From NCBI GenBank assembly GCA_037903475.1, contig JBAJFG010000024.1, positions 806,001-870,000 of the forward strand: 64,000 nt of DNA, in the 5' to 3' direction. The stretch's first letter is position 1. Each line of letters begins with the position of its first letter. A model generated the notes under the pieces. It was not told where the DNA came from and searched no databases. It saw only the letters and a list, made by a program, of their open reading frames with translations. A program made the translations under genes and the position numbers. Source of the DNA: Ancylostoma caninum. Its lineage: Eukaryota; Nematoda; Chromadorea; Rhabditida; Ancylostomatidae. Positions 38,701-49,504 of this stretch are shown one piece after another.

Positions 38701-39675
38701 GATTCAATATGCTAAATATAGATGCAGAAGAAGTAGCTAATTCCATGCGTTATCGTGTTCTTTATCATGTTGACGTGAGCCAACGCGGCAGTACTTACCC
38801 TCTAGGCTTGGAATTCGGCACACTTGTCAGTACATATCAGGTGCTCTCTTTCTGATCAGCAGCTGAGTCAGCGCTATTAGACGAATGCACATCTCATGCT
38901 CATGGATAGAAAAATGAGGTAACCAAGACAAAAGGAGAAAAAGGGACAAAGAGAATGGTTCACTGTCGAAAAAAAAAAGAGATAGAGGAATGTCGGAAAA
39001 GCATGCTACATATGTAACTGGAACTGGACTGGAAGCAGCAGTATTCCCTGCTAGAACTCGTCCAAACGACTAAGAACTCGTCCTGCGACCTCAGCAAACC
39101 TCAGTTCTCGGATACAAACGGCCTCTGAACCATGAAAGTATTGATCTCTTCGATTCTACGGTCATCACAGGATAGTTAGACAGTGCTTTGGATTCCGAAT
39201 GGCTTGAAATCTGACAAGGAAAACCCTATTAAAACCCTGTTATTAAACCTTAACCCTTTGCAAAGCAATCACTGCCCTAAAAACGTCTTCATTCTGATGT
39301 CACTATAAGAATCGGGTACATCTTAAAATTCAGTTTATGCAATAGTTTCTTCCATTTTTCATTTTTGTAGAGCAGCGTAGGATTTGTGAGATCTAGAGTG
39401 GCTACTAATGAAAATGAGGTAAAATTAAGCAGATCAATGTAAGATAATGAGTCTTCTATTTCTATCAAGCTCGATGAAAACTTGAAAATTTTCCCCACTT
39501 CTTGTGGGTGTTCAAATACTCTAAGTATTTAGTGTTTATTTGGGATTCCGCCTCCTCATTGCTAGCAGAATCGAGTGACGCCAATAATTACACTACTGCG
39601 ATAATTTGTGTCATGCATAAAAGGGTTTCTAGCGAGTCACAACTGTGAAATGATCGCAAAAAATTATTGGTTAAC

Positions 39676-41237
39676 TCAGGACGTGTTGCGTTCCAAATTG
39701 TGGCCAACTGCACCAGACCAACTCATCCAACGACGCTCCAACTCACAGCTCGTGGTCGCTCTTAGTCCGGCACGCAGCGTGCAGTTGTCGATCACCTTTC
39801 TGTAGAGGAACTTCGAACGTCTGTGGTCGAACACTCGTCCACGCCCTTTCTTTTTTGAATTTTCACTTGCTTTTCGCGATGATCTTGTGAGAATTGCCTC
39901 CAACGTGGAAAAAAATTACTAGAGGACTCCAAAATCGCGAGGAACACGTGGAAGAAACTTCCAGAACAATCCTCGTCGCAACTAGCGCTAATAGATAATT
40001 ATGGGGGGGGGGTGACGGTCAAGAGGTGAGGTCGAGAAGTTCTCGCACCTCTCGTGTACATCGCTCACACCTATAATTGCGGGTGTCGTGTAAGAGCTGC
40101 CCATATCGGCATTAGCTGATACCACCAATGTAAGCAGTTGGGGACCCACAAAGTGGGGGAGAGGGGGAGCGAACGTGAGAAGAAAAAGTAGGTACGTGAT
40201 CAATTTTTGACTTTATCCGTGAAATATGGCGTTGCAAGTGTGGCTACACCTAACATTCTAAGCCACGCCTGAGTGGCCTACAGTAAGACCCGGAATGAAT
40301 AATTGATCTTGTTTGGGGTTTAATTTGTTGTGCGCCGCTCACGCCGGAATAATTGCGGTGATGAGCAAACCATATATGTACCGTTTTCTTGATAGTTAGC
40401 TAGCTTTCCTGGTTGTTTTAGCCAAATAGAATGAAAAAAGTCAAGAAAACGCTGACTTACCATTACGGCGGCGATTCGAGTCCGCGAAAAACGCAATTCA
40501 TCGACGCTCACTGTAAAAGTTGAACTGCGGCCCGTTGAAAGTTAAATATCGTCGCGGGACCGCCATGCCAGCTTCCCTGCAGGGTGATGCACAGAGCTAT
40601 GCTGAGCAGTGTTTCGTCACTTAACCAGTTTCATCGCAAGAGATAGCTCCGGTACTTCGGCTCATCGTCGGAACTGGGCGCTTCGCTAATTCGCGTGTTT
40701 TTTTTTCAAGCTGTTATCGCTGCGCTAATATGTAATCGTCCAGGAAGAGCCAGGTTCAAATATTATTTTCGTTCTTCGTTGTTTATCATCACCATGTCTT
40801 TTGCAGTTGATTTCTCGGCTTTCCGATCTCGGCTTTATGGCTTTTCTTTCTTAGATTAAAAAGACACGTTACCGTTGTAGAAAGCTTTCTCCCTGCAAGT
40901 ATCACCCTAGGATTTGATCCGTATCATCAGACGGACTACATACGCTAATGGGTTATATAATTCACGTGTCTTGAATTTGTTCGTAGTTCTGCAATACCTG
41001 CAACGTACTCGTCCAGAATCAAATCTCTGTTGGACTTATATTCCAGTAGTTGGTATATTGTTGCAGAATTTTTTATCAGCTCATATTTTGACCTCTCTTC
41101 AGATCTTGGTTCTTGCTCATGATGTACTACAGCTTCTTCGGGAGGAGTGGTTTTGCTGCTACTGGTTTTTGCTGACTGATCAATTGTGATGGATTTCGAG
41201 GTGAGCGCCGATTCACATTTTAATTTGGAACACAACA
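39676..41237 (-). CDS. Tentative minus-strand exon chain, unknown protein
   Basis: Three open segments on the minus strand can be spliced in compatible phase: about 41230-40991 (hydrophilic, ending ...NRDLILDEYVA, donor GTATTG), 40503-40460 (acceptor TTTTACAG, residues SVDELRFSRTRIAAVM, donor GTAAGT) and about 39900-39800 or on to the stop at 39676 (AILTRSSRKASENSKKKGRG..., basic). The middle exon has the best splice signals. No family is recognised, no start codon was found, and the first segment is also open on the plus strand. It may be a small lineage-specific gene, a fragment or chance. Confidence 0.25.
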
Positions 41238-41443
41238 ATTCCTGCTTCTTTCAATATGTACAGGTAGTTAATATGGCAAGCCATCTTCATCCCAGCTTCA
41301 GCCATCTTCACCTTCACACAAGATCTAGGTGAACTTTCATTTGTTTTCAGAATTTCTTATCGAATCTCTAGTCATTATGAAACCTCCTGTTGAACTCAGT
41401 CTAATTGCCGGTGAAGAAGGAAATTTATGACAAATATGTAAAA

Positions 41444-42050
41444 AATCGGTACTATTGTACTTGAGCGGCCCCACTATCGACCCCAAACTCAAAACCATGG
41501 ATTCCTCCGTAAACTTGCTTACAGGGGTAATTCGAGGTGCTGATCACGAATATTATATTCATTTCGCATGGTAGCTTCGATTTTTAATGATTTTATCGAT
41601 TTTTTTCTAAGTTCGACTCGTATCTCGAATCTCCCTGAAAAAGTGCATCTAGAGGTTTTTGAAGTTGCTGATCACGAATATAATAGCCGCTTTGCATCAT
41701 ATTCTCGATTTCATTGGTTTTCTCCAGATTTTTATCCGTAGGGCGGTGTAGTTGCCGGCTTCACTGGAGTTTTTCCCATCAAGTCGACATTTTGTCGCGA
41801 AATCTTCATCATATTTGCAACCTGCACCTTCAGAAACCCCAGTAGACAAATTTTCAGATAGATCCGAGAGGAGGTCCATACCTGAGGAGAAATCGATAAA
41901 ATCAATAAAATCGATACCGTCATGCGAAATGAATATGATATTCGTGATCAGCACATCGAATTACCCCTGTATGCAAGTTTTCAGAGAGATCCATGATTTT
42001 GAGTTTGGGGTCGACAGTGGGGCCGCTGAAGTACAATAGTGCCAAAAAAT
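41444..42050. repeat. Inverted repeat with ~170-bp arms
   Basis: The sequence at 41444-41620 (beginning CTATTGTACTTGAGCGGCCC) recurs inverted at about 41880-42050. The match includes TCGACCCCAAACTCAAAA and TGCTGATCACGAATAT. A third, shorter relative (GTTGCTGATCACGAATATAA) lies at about 41667. No transposase was found. It could be a MITE or a foldback remnant. Confidence 0.75.
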
Positions 42051-42375
42051 CTGCTTTTTGGGCATCTAGTCTCACGGCAGTTTTTAGAGACTTCCCCTTA
42101 TGTCGTCTGGAGGATTCTAGAAAATGGCTTTAAATTCCGAAAATCAGGAATTTTGACGAAAATGGCTGGCGGATAAAGGTTTGCTTGTACGACCCGCTGT
42201 ATACAGTTTTAAAGAGCGTGTTGTGGGCACCTTACTTCTTAGGGACCGTGCATTTCTGCGAAGCTGCCTTTCTCGGTCTCGGTAGACGTGCAAGCCACGC
42301 ATACGTTGAGCTTTTTTTTCAAACTTTACCTGAATTACCATATTGGCGGGAACACGTTTCCGGGTTGTTAATTTT

Positions 42376-42640
42376 CTGGAAGTATAGTCTGTCCGAAACG
42401 ACGAGTCCGCCCACGCACGCGGGGATCGAGAAGCTGCCACGTTTGCCAGCGCTTCACGTCATCATCCCTGATCTGATCTATCACGTTTCATCGTTATCTT
42501 CACGGTATTGACCAATGATTTTGCTGTGACGTGGACGACGTGGCAGCCAACAGCATCCGTCCCAGCCGCGCCGCCTCTCGATCTCCGCGTGCGTGGGTGG
42601 ACTCTTCGTTTCGGACTGACTATACTTTTACTCAGAGGAA
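42376..42640. mobile_element. Inverted-repeat element, ~55-bp ends
   Basis: The left end (AGTATAGTCTGTCCGAAACG then ACGAGTCCGCCCACGCACGC) matches the complement of the right end at about 42575-42635 with few mismatches. About 130 bases separate the arms. It is GC-rich compared with its surroundings and noncoding. The family is unknown. Confidence 0.65.
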
Positions 42641-43557
42641 TCCTATAGTTGTCTTAGCGTAGCAATAGCACTATTCATCAAGGAGGCAAACACGAGGCGA
42701 AAATGTAGAGGGTCTTTCTTTTTCTTCAACGAAAACACCATGAGGATGGAGGCTTTCTGTATCAGAAAGCTATAAGCAGGTTTGAAGTGTAGTAGATATT
42801 GGGCCACTATCTAGGGATCGTAGTACCCTTGCAAGCTGCTCTTGATCGTTTTGTCAAGGCAATTCAAGCATCTTAATTAGCTACATTGCGTTAGATCATG
42901 TTTCCGTTGAATCCCGGGTTGACACTACCGTGAACTCGTGAGGAGACTCCTCTTAGAGGCTGTGTGTTGTGAATGTACCATTTCAGGAGCACTATGTGAA
43001 TGCCAGAGGCAAACTTCCGAGCCAGAGGACAACGTTAGGGTGTGCGATGTTTCCGCAAACTATTATGAGAAGATAGGATCAGTGGTTAGTGTTGCTATAT
43101 CTATCACATTTTTATTGCTATAGTTGCTGATTACTTATTTATTCGTTTTTACTTTTACTTGGATGCTCATGACTCTGTTTATGGGGGGAGGGGGGTGGAG
43201 GGAGGGGTGGAACCCCTACGTGTAGGGAGCAACTACTCATTCAAAATTGTCTATTACTTAACTATTTGTATATGAATAGACGCGCCGAGGCTCTCTCATG
43301 AAAATGTAGACGAACGACCCTCTCAAACCAAGAATACATTTGAGAAGTATATGGAAAAAAAGCAGTCAGAATCTTTATTTCATTGACCTAGTGGTTCATT
43401 TTTGCGCTATAAATTAAGGATCAAATTGAATAAAACATAGCATAAAAAATTGGCGAAAAATTGGCATAGAAGGCGTGGTTATGATGGCGAAGAAGCCGAA
43501 ATGCTTCTTACAGGAGTCTATGGCTGACCCTAGTTGCCAATCGTTCTATCAGTTCTT

Positions 43558-43720
43558 GTCAGGGCCGCGCGAACGCAGCCCCACACACAAAAATTTAGCT
43601 GTTGGCGAATCTCAGTTCGAGACTGCCACACAGGTCAGCCCGGGCGAAAGTGCAATGCGCGGGCCTCACCATGGGGGTCCCGCCTTAATGATCGCGAGAC
43701 GCCCCCAGCCAGGTAAGTTT
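43558..43720 (-). ncRNA. U1 small nuclear RNA, copy 1
   Basis: Read on the minus strand, this begins AAACTTACCTGGCTGGGGGC, the 5' splice-site recognition end of U1. It then shows the stem-loop I loop GATCATTAAGGCG (U1-70K site), the stem-loop II loop ATTGCACTTTCGCC (U1A-type AUUGCAC), the Sm site AAATTTTTG, and the terminal stem GGGGCTGCGTTCGCGCGGCC. The length of 163 nt matches metazoan U1. U1 snRNP pairs with 5' splice sites to start spliceosome assembly. The copy is transcribed away from its partner at 45279, to which it is identical. It is intronless and not protein-coding, although frames happen to be open. Confidence 0.95.
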
Positions 43721-43880
43721 ATGAGACGTTGTCGCATGTGGCGGCCCTACTCCCCGCTCCGTACTCTTCGCTGCCCGTCATCTATGCGGCCCCTCTTGAC
43801 CAGTGAGACGCACACACGAGCGTGAGCAACAGATGGCGAAGCGTTGAGGGATCGATGGTCGTGCACCTCTACTATAATAA
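43721..43880 (-). promoter_or_regulatory. Conserved U1 upstream region, copy 1
   Basis: About 160 bases upstream of the U1 start are almost identical to the same region of the other copy. I saw only two substitutions, whereas sequence further out differs more. Nematode snRNA genes use a proximal sequence element about 50-80 bases upstream of the start. The conserved block should contain it, but I cannot assign the exact element from memory. Confidence 0.55.
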
Positions 43881-44244
43881 AAATTGCACAGGATTTGACT
43901 GAACAAATGGGAACGTTCCTGCGATTTTAATTTGAGAAGAAATGCGAGATCCCTATTGATCTTCGAGGGTTCCCCACGTCTGATTTTGTCAAAACTCAAC
44001 GGTGTATGACTCTGATACAATGGAAAAGATGCTCCGAGCTTTTTTGAGAAGAAAATGCTGGACCTATGCTTATTTTCGAGTATTCCGTACTTCTGGTTAT
44101 CTGAAAATTCTGCACGGTATGAATGTGAGAGAATGAGAGCGTTCCATCTATTAAGGGAGGAAAATGCGGAATTCCCGCTGATGTTCGAGAATTCAGCACT
44201 TCTGTGTCTGGTCTTCTTTTATTGCTACATCAATGAGTGCACTT

Positions 44245-44757
44245 AAATGAAGAAATATCTTATAAGAAAGCTAACTGGGTGAAGTGTTTCTACGCCATTT
44301 GAGGGAAAACGGTGTTCAGATTTTTGCAGAGCCACCAAATATTACTGCAGTTTGCTGTGAATTGTGTTCTTGTCATCCCCATCTCGCTCGCCAACTAGAG
44401 TCATCAATAAACTGCCTGACAATAAAACCATCAAAGCACGGTTTGTGCTTCATGCTTTTCTTTTCTGGCATATTAAAAGTAAATTCTACAAACTTCTCAA
44501 AAAAAACCTATACAGCTTTTTCTATTACTATAACGGTAGAAGCAGCATAGCACTTTCAATGAGTCACATAGCTCAGGAGTCCCTTAGCAGTAGTGCCTCG
44601 TTGGCGAGCAAAAATGGGGAGGCGGCAGCACAGAATAATGCCCAGCAAATGCAATAATATTTTACGGCTCTGCGAAATCTCACCATTTTTTCCTCTACAA
44701 TGAGTGGCGAAACACTTTTCGCGGAGTTAGCTGTCTCATAATTTATTTATTCATTCG
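44245..44757. other. Unique spacer of the U1 inverted repeat
   Basis: The spacer is not repeated elsewhere in the window. A plus-strand frame ends at 44656 with a Ser/Ala/Gln-rich tail (ESLSSSASLASKNGEAAAQN then NAQQMQ and TAA), which looks like the end of a protein and is preceded by a possible acceptor (GTAGAAGCAG). No upstream exon could be connected. It may be an exon fragment or chance. Confidence 0.3.
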
Positions 44758-45118
44758 AATGCACTCATTGGTGGACCAATAAAAGAAGACCGGGCAGAAG
44801 TGCGAATTTCTCGAACATTAATGGGAATCCCGCATTTTCCTCCCCCAATACATGGAACGCTCTCATTGTCTCACATACATACCGTACAGAATTTTCAGAT
44901 AACCAGAAGTACGGAATACTCGAAAACAAATACAGATCCCGCATTTTCTTCTCAAAAAAAGCTCGGAGCATCTTTCCCATTGTATCAGAGTCATACACCG
45001 CTGAGTTTTGACAAAACCAGACGTGGGGAACTCTCGAAGATCAACAGGGATCTCGCATTTCTTCTCAAAAAAAAATCAGGAGAACGTTCCATTTCTTCAG
45101 TCAAATCCTGTGCAATTT

Positions 45119-45278
45119 TTATTGTAGTAGAGGTGCACGACCATCGATCCCTCAACGCTTCGCCATCTGTTGCTCACGCTCGTGTGTGCGTCTCACTGGT
45201 CAAGAGGGGCCGCATAGATGACGGGCAGCGAAGAGTACGGAGCGGGGAGCAGGGCCGCCACATGCGACAACGTCTCAT
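45119..45278 (+). promoter_or_regulatory. Conserved U1 upstream region, copy 2
   Basis: This is the counterpart of 43721-43880 and is nearly identical to it. It precedes the plus-strand U1 copy and should contain the snRNA proximal sequence element. No TATA box is expected for an RNA polymerase II snRNA gene. The exact element is not assigned. Confidence 0.55.
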
Positions 45279-45441
45279 AAACTTACCTGGCTGGGGGCGT
45301 CTCGCGATCATTAAGGCGGGACCCCCATGGTGAGGCCCGCGCATTGCACTTTCGCCCGGGCTGACCTGTGTGGCAGTCTCGAACTGAGATTCGCCAACAG
45401 CTAAATTTTTGTGTGTGGGGCTGCGTTCGCGCGGCCCTGAC
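45279..45441 (+). ncRNA. U1 small nuclear RNA, copy 2
   Basis: The 163-nt gene starts AAACTTACCTGGCTGGGGGC and carries the same parts as copy 1: the 5' splice-site pairing sequence ACTTACCTG (45281-45289), the U1-70K loop, the U1A-type AUUGCAC loop, the Sm site AAATTTTTG near 45402-45410, and the final GGGGCTGCGTTCGCGCGGCC stem. It is identical to copy 1 over its whole length. The 3' flank begins to differ within ten bases of the end, which supports the end position. The two genes are transcribed divergently, about 1.6 kb apart, from a shared inverted repeat. Confidence 0.95.
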
Positions 45442-45559
45442 AAGAGCAGATATGACGATTGGTTGGATGGGTCGGTCCATAGCTGTAGCAAGCATGCTGC
45501 CTTTTTCGCCTCATAACAACGCTTTTTATGCCAACCTATGTTTTGCTTGACATTTGATA

Positions 45560-48500
45560 GTGCAAGAAATAAACGATTATGTTGATGGAAGAGAAATTTG
45601 GACTGCTACATACTTCTTAACTGTGCCCTGGACTTAGGAGGGTTATACATGTTCATTTCCAAGAGAGAGTCTCGACGTGTCTATTGATTTGTAAATTTAC
45701 TTGTAGTCAGTTTTTGGTCTCTGAAAAGTGTTACGGAAGGCCGACGGAAGTGTGGTTCTCTTTTGCCCGTTGCACATGTTTAAACAGGGATATTTTTCAT
45801 TCAGAAACTGTCCACTCTGTCACTCGTCCAAATCTGTACAGGAATTGAATTTTTGAAAATACCGCCAAAAGTGGGTAATTGAACCGAAATTGATGGTAAA
45901 TATCCGTCAATCGTTTGATCGCTATCATGTTCGGGTAAGCCTTTGCTCGTGTTGATTCCACTTATAACAGGAGAAAAGTTTAAAAACTGAATTGCTTGAT
46001 GTGCTGTATGTCATCTAGTTTGTGTAAGCTGGCTTAACTAATGTGTTAAACATCGAAACCTATTTAGTAAAAGATTGAGCACAAAAGCCTGCAATATTCA
46101 TGACAAGAGAAACGAAAAAAAAAACTGCGACCAAGGCTAAATCTGGGTCGGTATTTGGACTCGTAGTGTTCCGGACTTGTTCAAATTCAGTGGATATAAA
46201 GGTGTTGAAAAAGGGATTTTCATGATGTTCTGGGTTGTGTAGTTTTTGATATACGTAGCAATTAAGAACTCTTCACAAATATCAAAACCGATCAGTGTGA
46301 GGTACATACTTTGATACATATTTGGGACGTGATCTACTTTTGAGCACTTGCACAATTCCAGTATTCCTTCTTGGAAATTCTATTCTGACGTAGTCGTAAT
46401 GTACGTTTTACATCATATTTTGCATATGTTTGTCGCAGTTTTATGAAAATTACATGTTTTATTCAGACGAGGATGAAAATAAGATTTTCGCGAGGGGTAG
46501 CCATTGACTCAACTCTAAGTCAGTAAGGGGTTCGGCGGCGGTAGTTGCCAGAAAATATGGGTCATTTGCTGTTCGCACCATTAAAGCGCGGTGGTGCACA
46601 AGATCCAAACGTTGTTGTCGAGAGTTCGGTAACGAAGGGGGTGTGGCACTTAGTTACCCGAGTTGTTAGATGCAGCCGGAGCGAGGCGTGCTGCATAGAC
46701 CGATCACAGCAAATATCCTCCCGCTTAGAACTATCTCTGCGCTCTGAGAGGACTTAAAGTCCTTCCCATTAGATGAGAACTGGTGAAATCAAGGACACAG
46801 GAAGGAAAATGAAGTATAAAAACATTTATTATGATAGTAGTCAAAAGTTAGGGGGGTCCTTCAAAACAATTTTTTGAATTGAAATCATTTAATAATTTCA
46901 TTTCATTAAATAGTTGCACATATTTGTAGAATCCTAGAAGGTCGGAAGATTTTCTAGTTGGTGAAAAAGTGAACATGTGAGAAGAAGTGGTCAAGAACAA
47001 CTTTATCACTCTATCATGACCATCACTACCAAAATTAGACCGTTGCATTGATACCTTAGTGTCGACAGTAACTGCGGAGCACGCTTCGTGCCAGATAGAT
47101 AGCTAAGGACCCACACCACACGGACGGTCGATAGGTCGACAGATGACAAACAAACCTTTTTCTTTCAATGGGAAGTTCTTTTCTTGTAAAGCTTATTTTA
47201 GGGGCGTTCTAGATGTTTCATTTCCACTATTTGGCCAACTCACGATCTTTTGTTAAAAGTCGAAGAAGGTGAGTGCTTTTACAACTTTTTTTTCTGTTGT
47301 ATTCAATTGTACTAGTACGATTTTTATCGGGAAAATTGAACGAAATTTTTCTCGAGGAAGTAATGTACCGCTTGTATCGACGTTTCTGTATTACTGAAGT
47401 TAAAACATGGAGAATCTGACAGCACTGTCGACACAGAAATAATGATTCATCGTGTTAACGTATGAGTAGCGTACTTTCGCCTCCCTGCCACTTTTTGGAA
47501 ATGTTCTCAGAAACCGGAATAGTGGAGTGGGTACTCGAGATTGAGAGGCAGCAGAAATGAAATAAGGATTAATTTGCGCTTCTAGTTGTTTCTGATGAAT
47601 TCGCACGTCTTCATTGATTTTCCATATTTTTCCCACGTTAATTACGATCAACTGACTCGCATAGTGTACGGATCGCTGCGGCGGCGGTCTATTATCAGCG
47701 TCGATGCCAGTTGTGCTCGGACACTTCCAGGGACCGGCGAGGGTGCTGGGTACTCGTCCCTTCGTGGGGCGCAAAACCCCGCCAAAATCCACCCGGCAAT
47801 GGACCTTGGTGGTGAGCTCGACAGCGGACCGACGGGTTCGCCTAGTGCTCTAATGGGGTCGCCTCCCTGCCAATTTTTGAAATGGTCCGAAAGGACCGAT
47901 AATTGTAAATTAGTGAAGATGAGGAGGTGTAATCCACATGGTAGCTGGTGAGGAAAGTCTGCGGCGATAATCCCGTTTTTTTTTCTTGCATTCTTGCTTA
48001 GTTACTATATTGTCTGAGCTGTTACCAGTTACAGTAAACATTACCTGTAGAAGAATTAACTGCTGCAGTAATCATCTGTTTCTTTCGGTTAGGCCTAGAA
48101 TCTGCAGAAATATAGACCAGCTGTCTCTACAAGTTGGTATTTTGTATTAATTTTCCATTTTGCATCGCTTATGCTGCTACAGAAAAATCGAAAATTTATT
48201 CACTTCTAAGTTGCGTAACTTCAAATTAAACAACTTTTAGGGGGTGTGTCGAAGATAAGCAGTGGTTTACCACAATTATTGTCATGAAACTTCCATTGAT
48301 TTATTTTTCATAGTTGCTCCTCTTTCAGTTGAATGCTCTTCAATGAAAATTTGAATGTTGTCATATAAATTTCTTCCTTACCATCTCTACAATTTACAGT
48401 TTTTTTTTGGATGAGCAATCGAGAAACTGCGTATTAATTTTGCTTGTAGGAACGTTGATTAATTCTAAAAATGTTTTCTTCTGTATTTTCTCTGACGATT

Positions 48501-48590
48501 TTTTGAGGATGAATTCCTTTGTATGTAGCATTTAGACGTACACTAGATCATTTAGACTAGTTAATTGCCTCCATCCAAACATTTGACTGT
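45560..48590. other. Stretch without recognised gene
   Basis: Mostly AT-rich unique DNA. A GC-richer patch at 47680-47870 is open in two frames and has acceptor-like (CTTCCAG, ending 47731) and donor-like (GTGAGC at 47813) signals, but no homology was recognised. A short direct repeat (TCGCCTCCCTGCCA) occurs at about 47478 and 47858. Confidence 0.35.
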
Positions 48591-48605
48591 TGCCGTACAG
48601 ATTTC

Positions 48606-48990
48606 TATTAGGTTGGTCCGAAAGTCTTGCACCTAATTTCATACTTTTTTCAAAGAATGTTAAGTTCATTGTGAATAGATATCAATTAAAAAATAATTAC
48701 CTTCATGATCCACGAGGTATGATCAACGCTTCACTAGAGCGTCAGCTCCGGAAGTCAAGAACTCTGGCAGCTGCGAGTCTAAGAAACTTGAAATCTCACT
48801 TTTCGCTTTGGTCCAATCATCGAATTTCCTTTCTCATAGATGCGGCTTCAGGGCTCCGAGCAAATGATATTCAGACGGGGATAAATCATGAGAATTAGCA
48901 GGGCGTGGTAGAATTTCACAACCTCATTCGGCAATTTTTTGCTACCATTCAGTAAAATCTCTCTCCAGACGCATCCTGCTTGCTCTGCAT
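48606..48990 (-). pseudogene. Decayed mariner transposon, transposase 3' end
   Basis: The plus-strand left end reads TTAGGTTGGTCCGAAAGTCT from 48608, a typical mariner-family terminal repeat following TA. On the minus strand, toward that end, a broken frame reads HDLSPSEYHLLGALK. This matches the third-catalytic-Asp region of mariner transposases, usually SPDLAPSDYHLF-like. Several stop codons interrupt the frame downstream. The other end and the N-terminal part are missing or unrecognisable, so the copy is dead. The sequence beyond ~49010 belongs to another repeat. Confidence 0.8.
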
Positions 48991-49012
48991 TCTCCCATCG
49001 ATGGAACCAGTG

Positions 49013-49075
49013 TGGTCGCAAATGTAGACAGAGTCACTCCATCGGCCTATCTGAACTAACAGACTACAGAAGTAT
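49013..49075. repeat. Partial copy of the 59.4-kb hairpin element
   Basis: GTAGACAGAGTCACTCCATC then GGCCTATCTGAACTAACAGA matches the right arm of the hairpin at 59402-59492 with about one mismatch in six. Only one arm is present. It abuts the mariner remnant. Confidence 0.6.
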
Positions 49076-49504
49076 GTGTCCTCTGTGGTAGTTTCTGGTA
49101 ATAAAGGTGCACTTACTCAGCGGTTCTTACTCTTGCAAAAATCAGGAGAAAGTACAAATTTATTTATTTATCGGACATGTACACGTACATGCAATAGCCA
49201 GTCACAAACAGTCGAAGTACATGAAGTCAGATAATCTTATTCAGTTTTTTTCCTGAAGAGAAAATTTTCCAGGGAATACGTTGGTACGCAGTAGTTTGTT
49301 GAAATCGGAACAAGCTCTATTCGTAAAAAAAATTCCATCTCATCTCAGTTTTAGCTGTGACAGTCGAAAGCCTGAGCGGAGCTTCTCTCGTTTTCGAATC
49401 AATAATAGTGTTTTTGTTCATTGTTCAAATTCATGTTATATCGCTTCGAATCAAAAGTTAGGACATCGTCCCATAGGATTTTTGCAGTTGATGGCGTAAT
49501 GGCG

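Larger units (their letters stand above)
43450..45530. repeat. Large inverted repeat carrying two U1 genes
   Basis: The left arm (about 43450-44245) is repeated inverted at about 44758-45530, around a unique spacer of ~510 bp. Identity is complete over the 163-nt U1 genes, nearly complete over ~160 bases upstream of them, and clearly lower toward the inner and outer ends. The pattern suggests an old inverted duplication in which the functional parts are kept alike by selection or gene conversion. Only the U1 genes are convincing genes within the arms. Confidence 0.9.

Noticed and set aside
43475..43825. 116-aa and 105-aa frames in the U1 inverted repeat
   Set aside because: Both are translations across the U1 snRNA genes and their promoters. 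The identical 'proteins' on opposite strands reflect the RNA genes.
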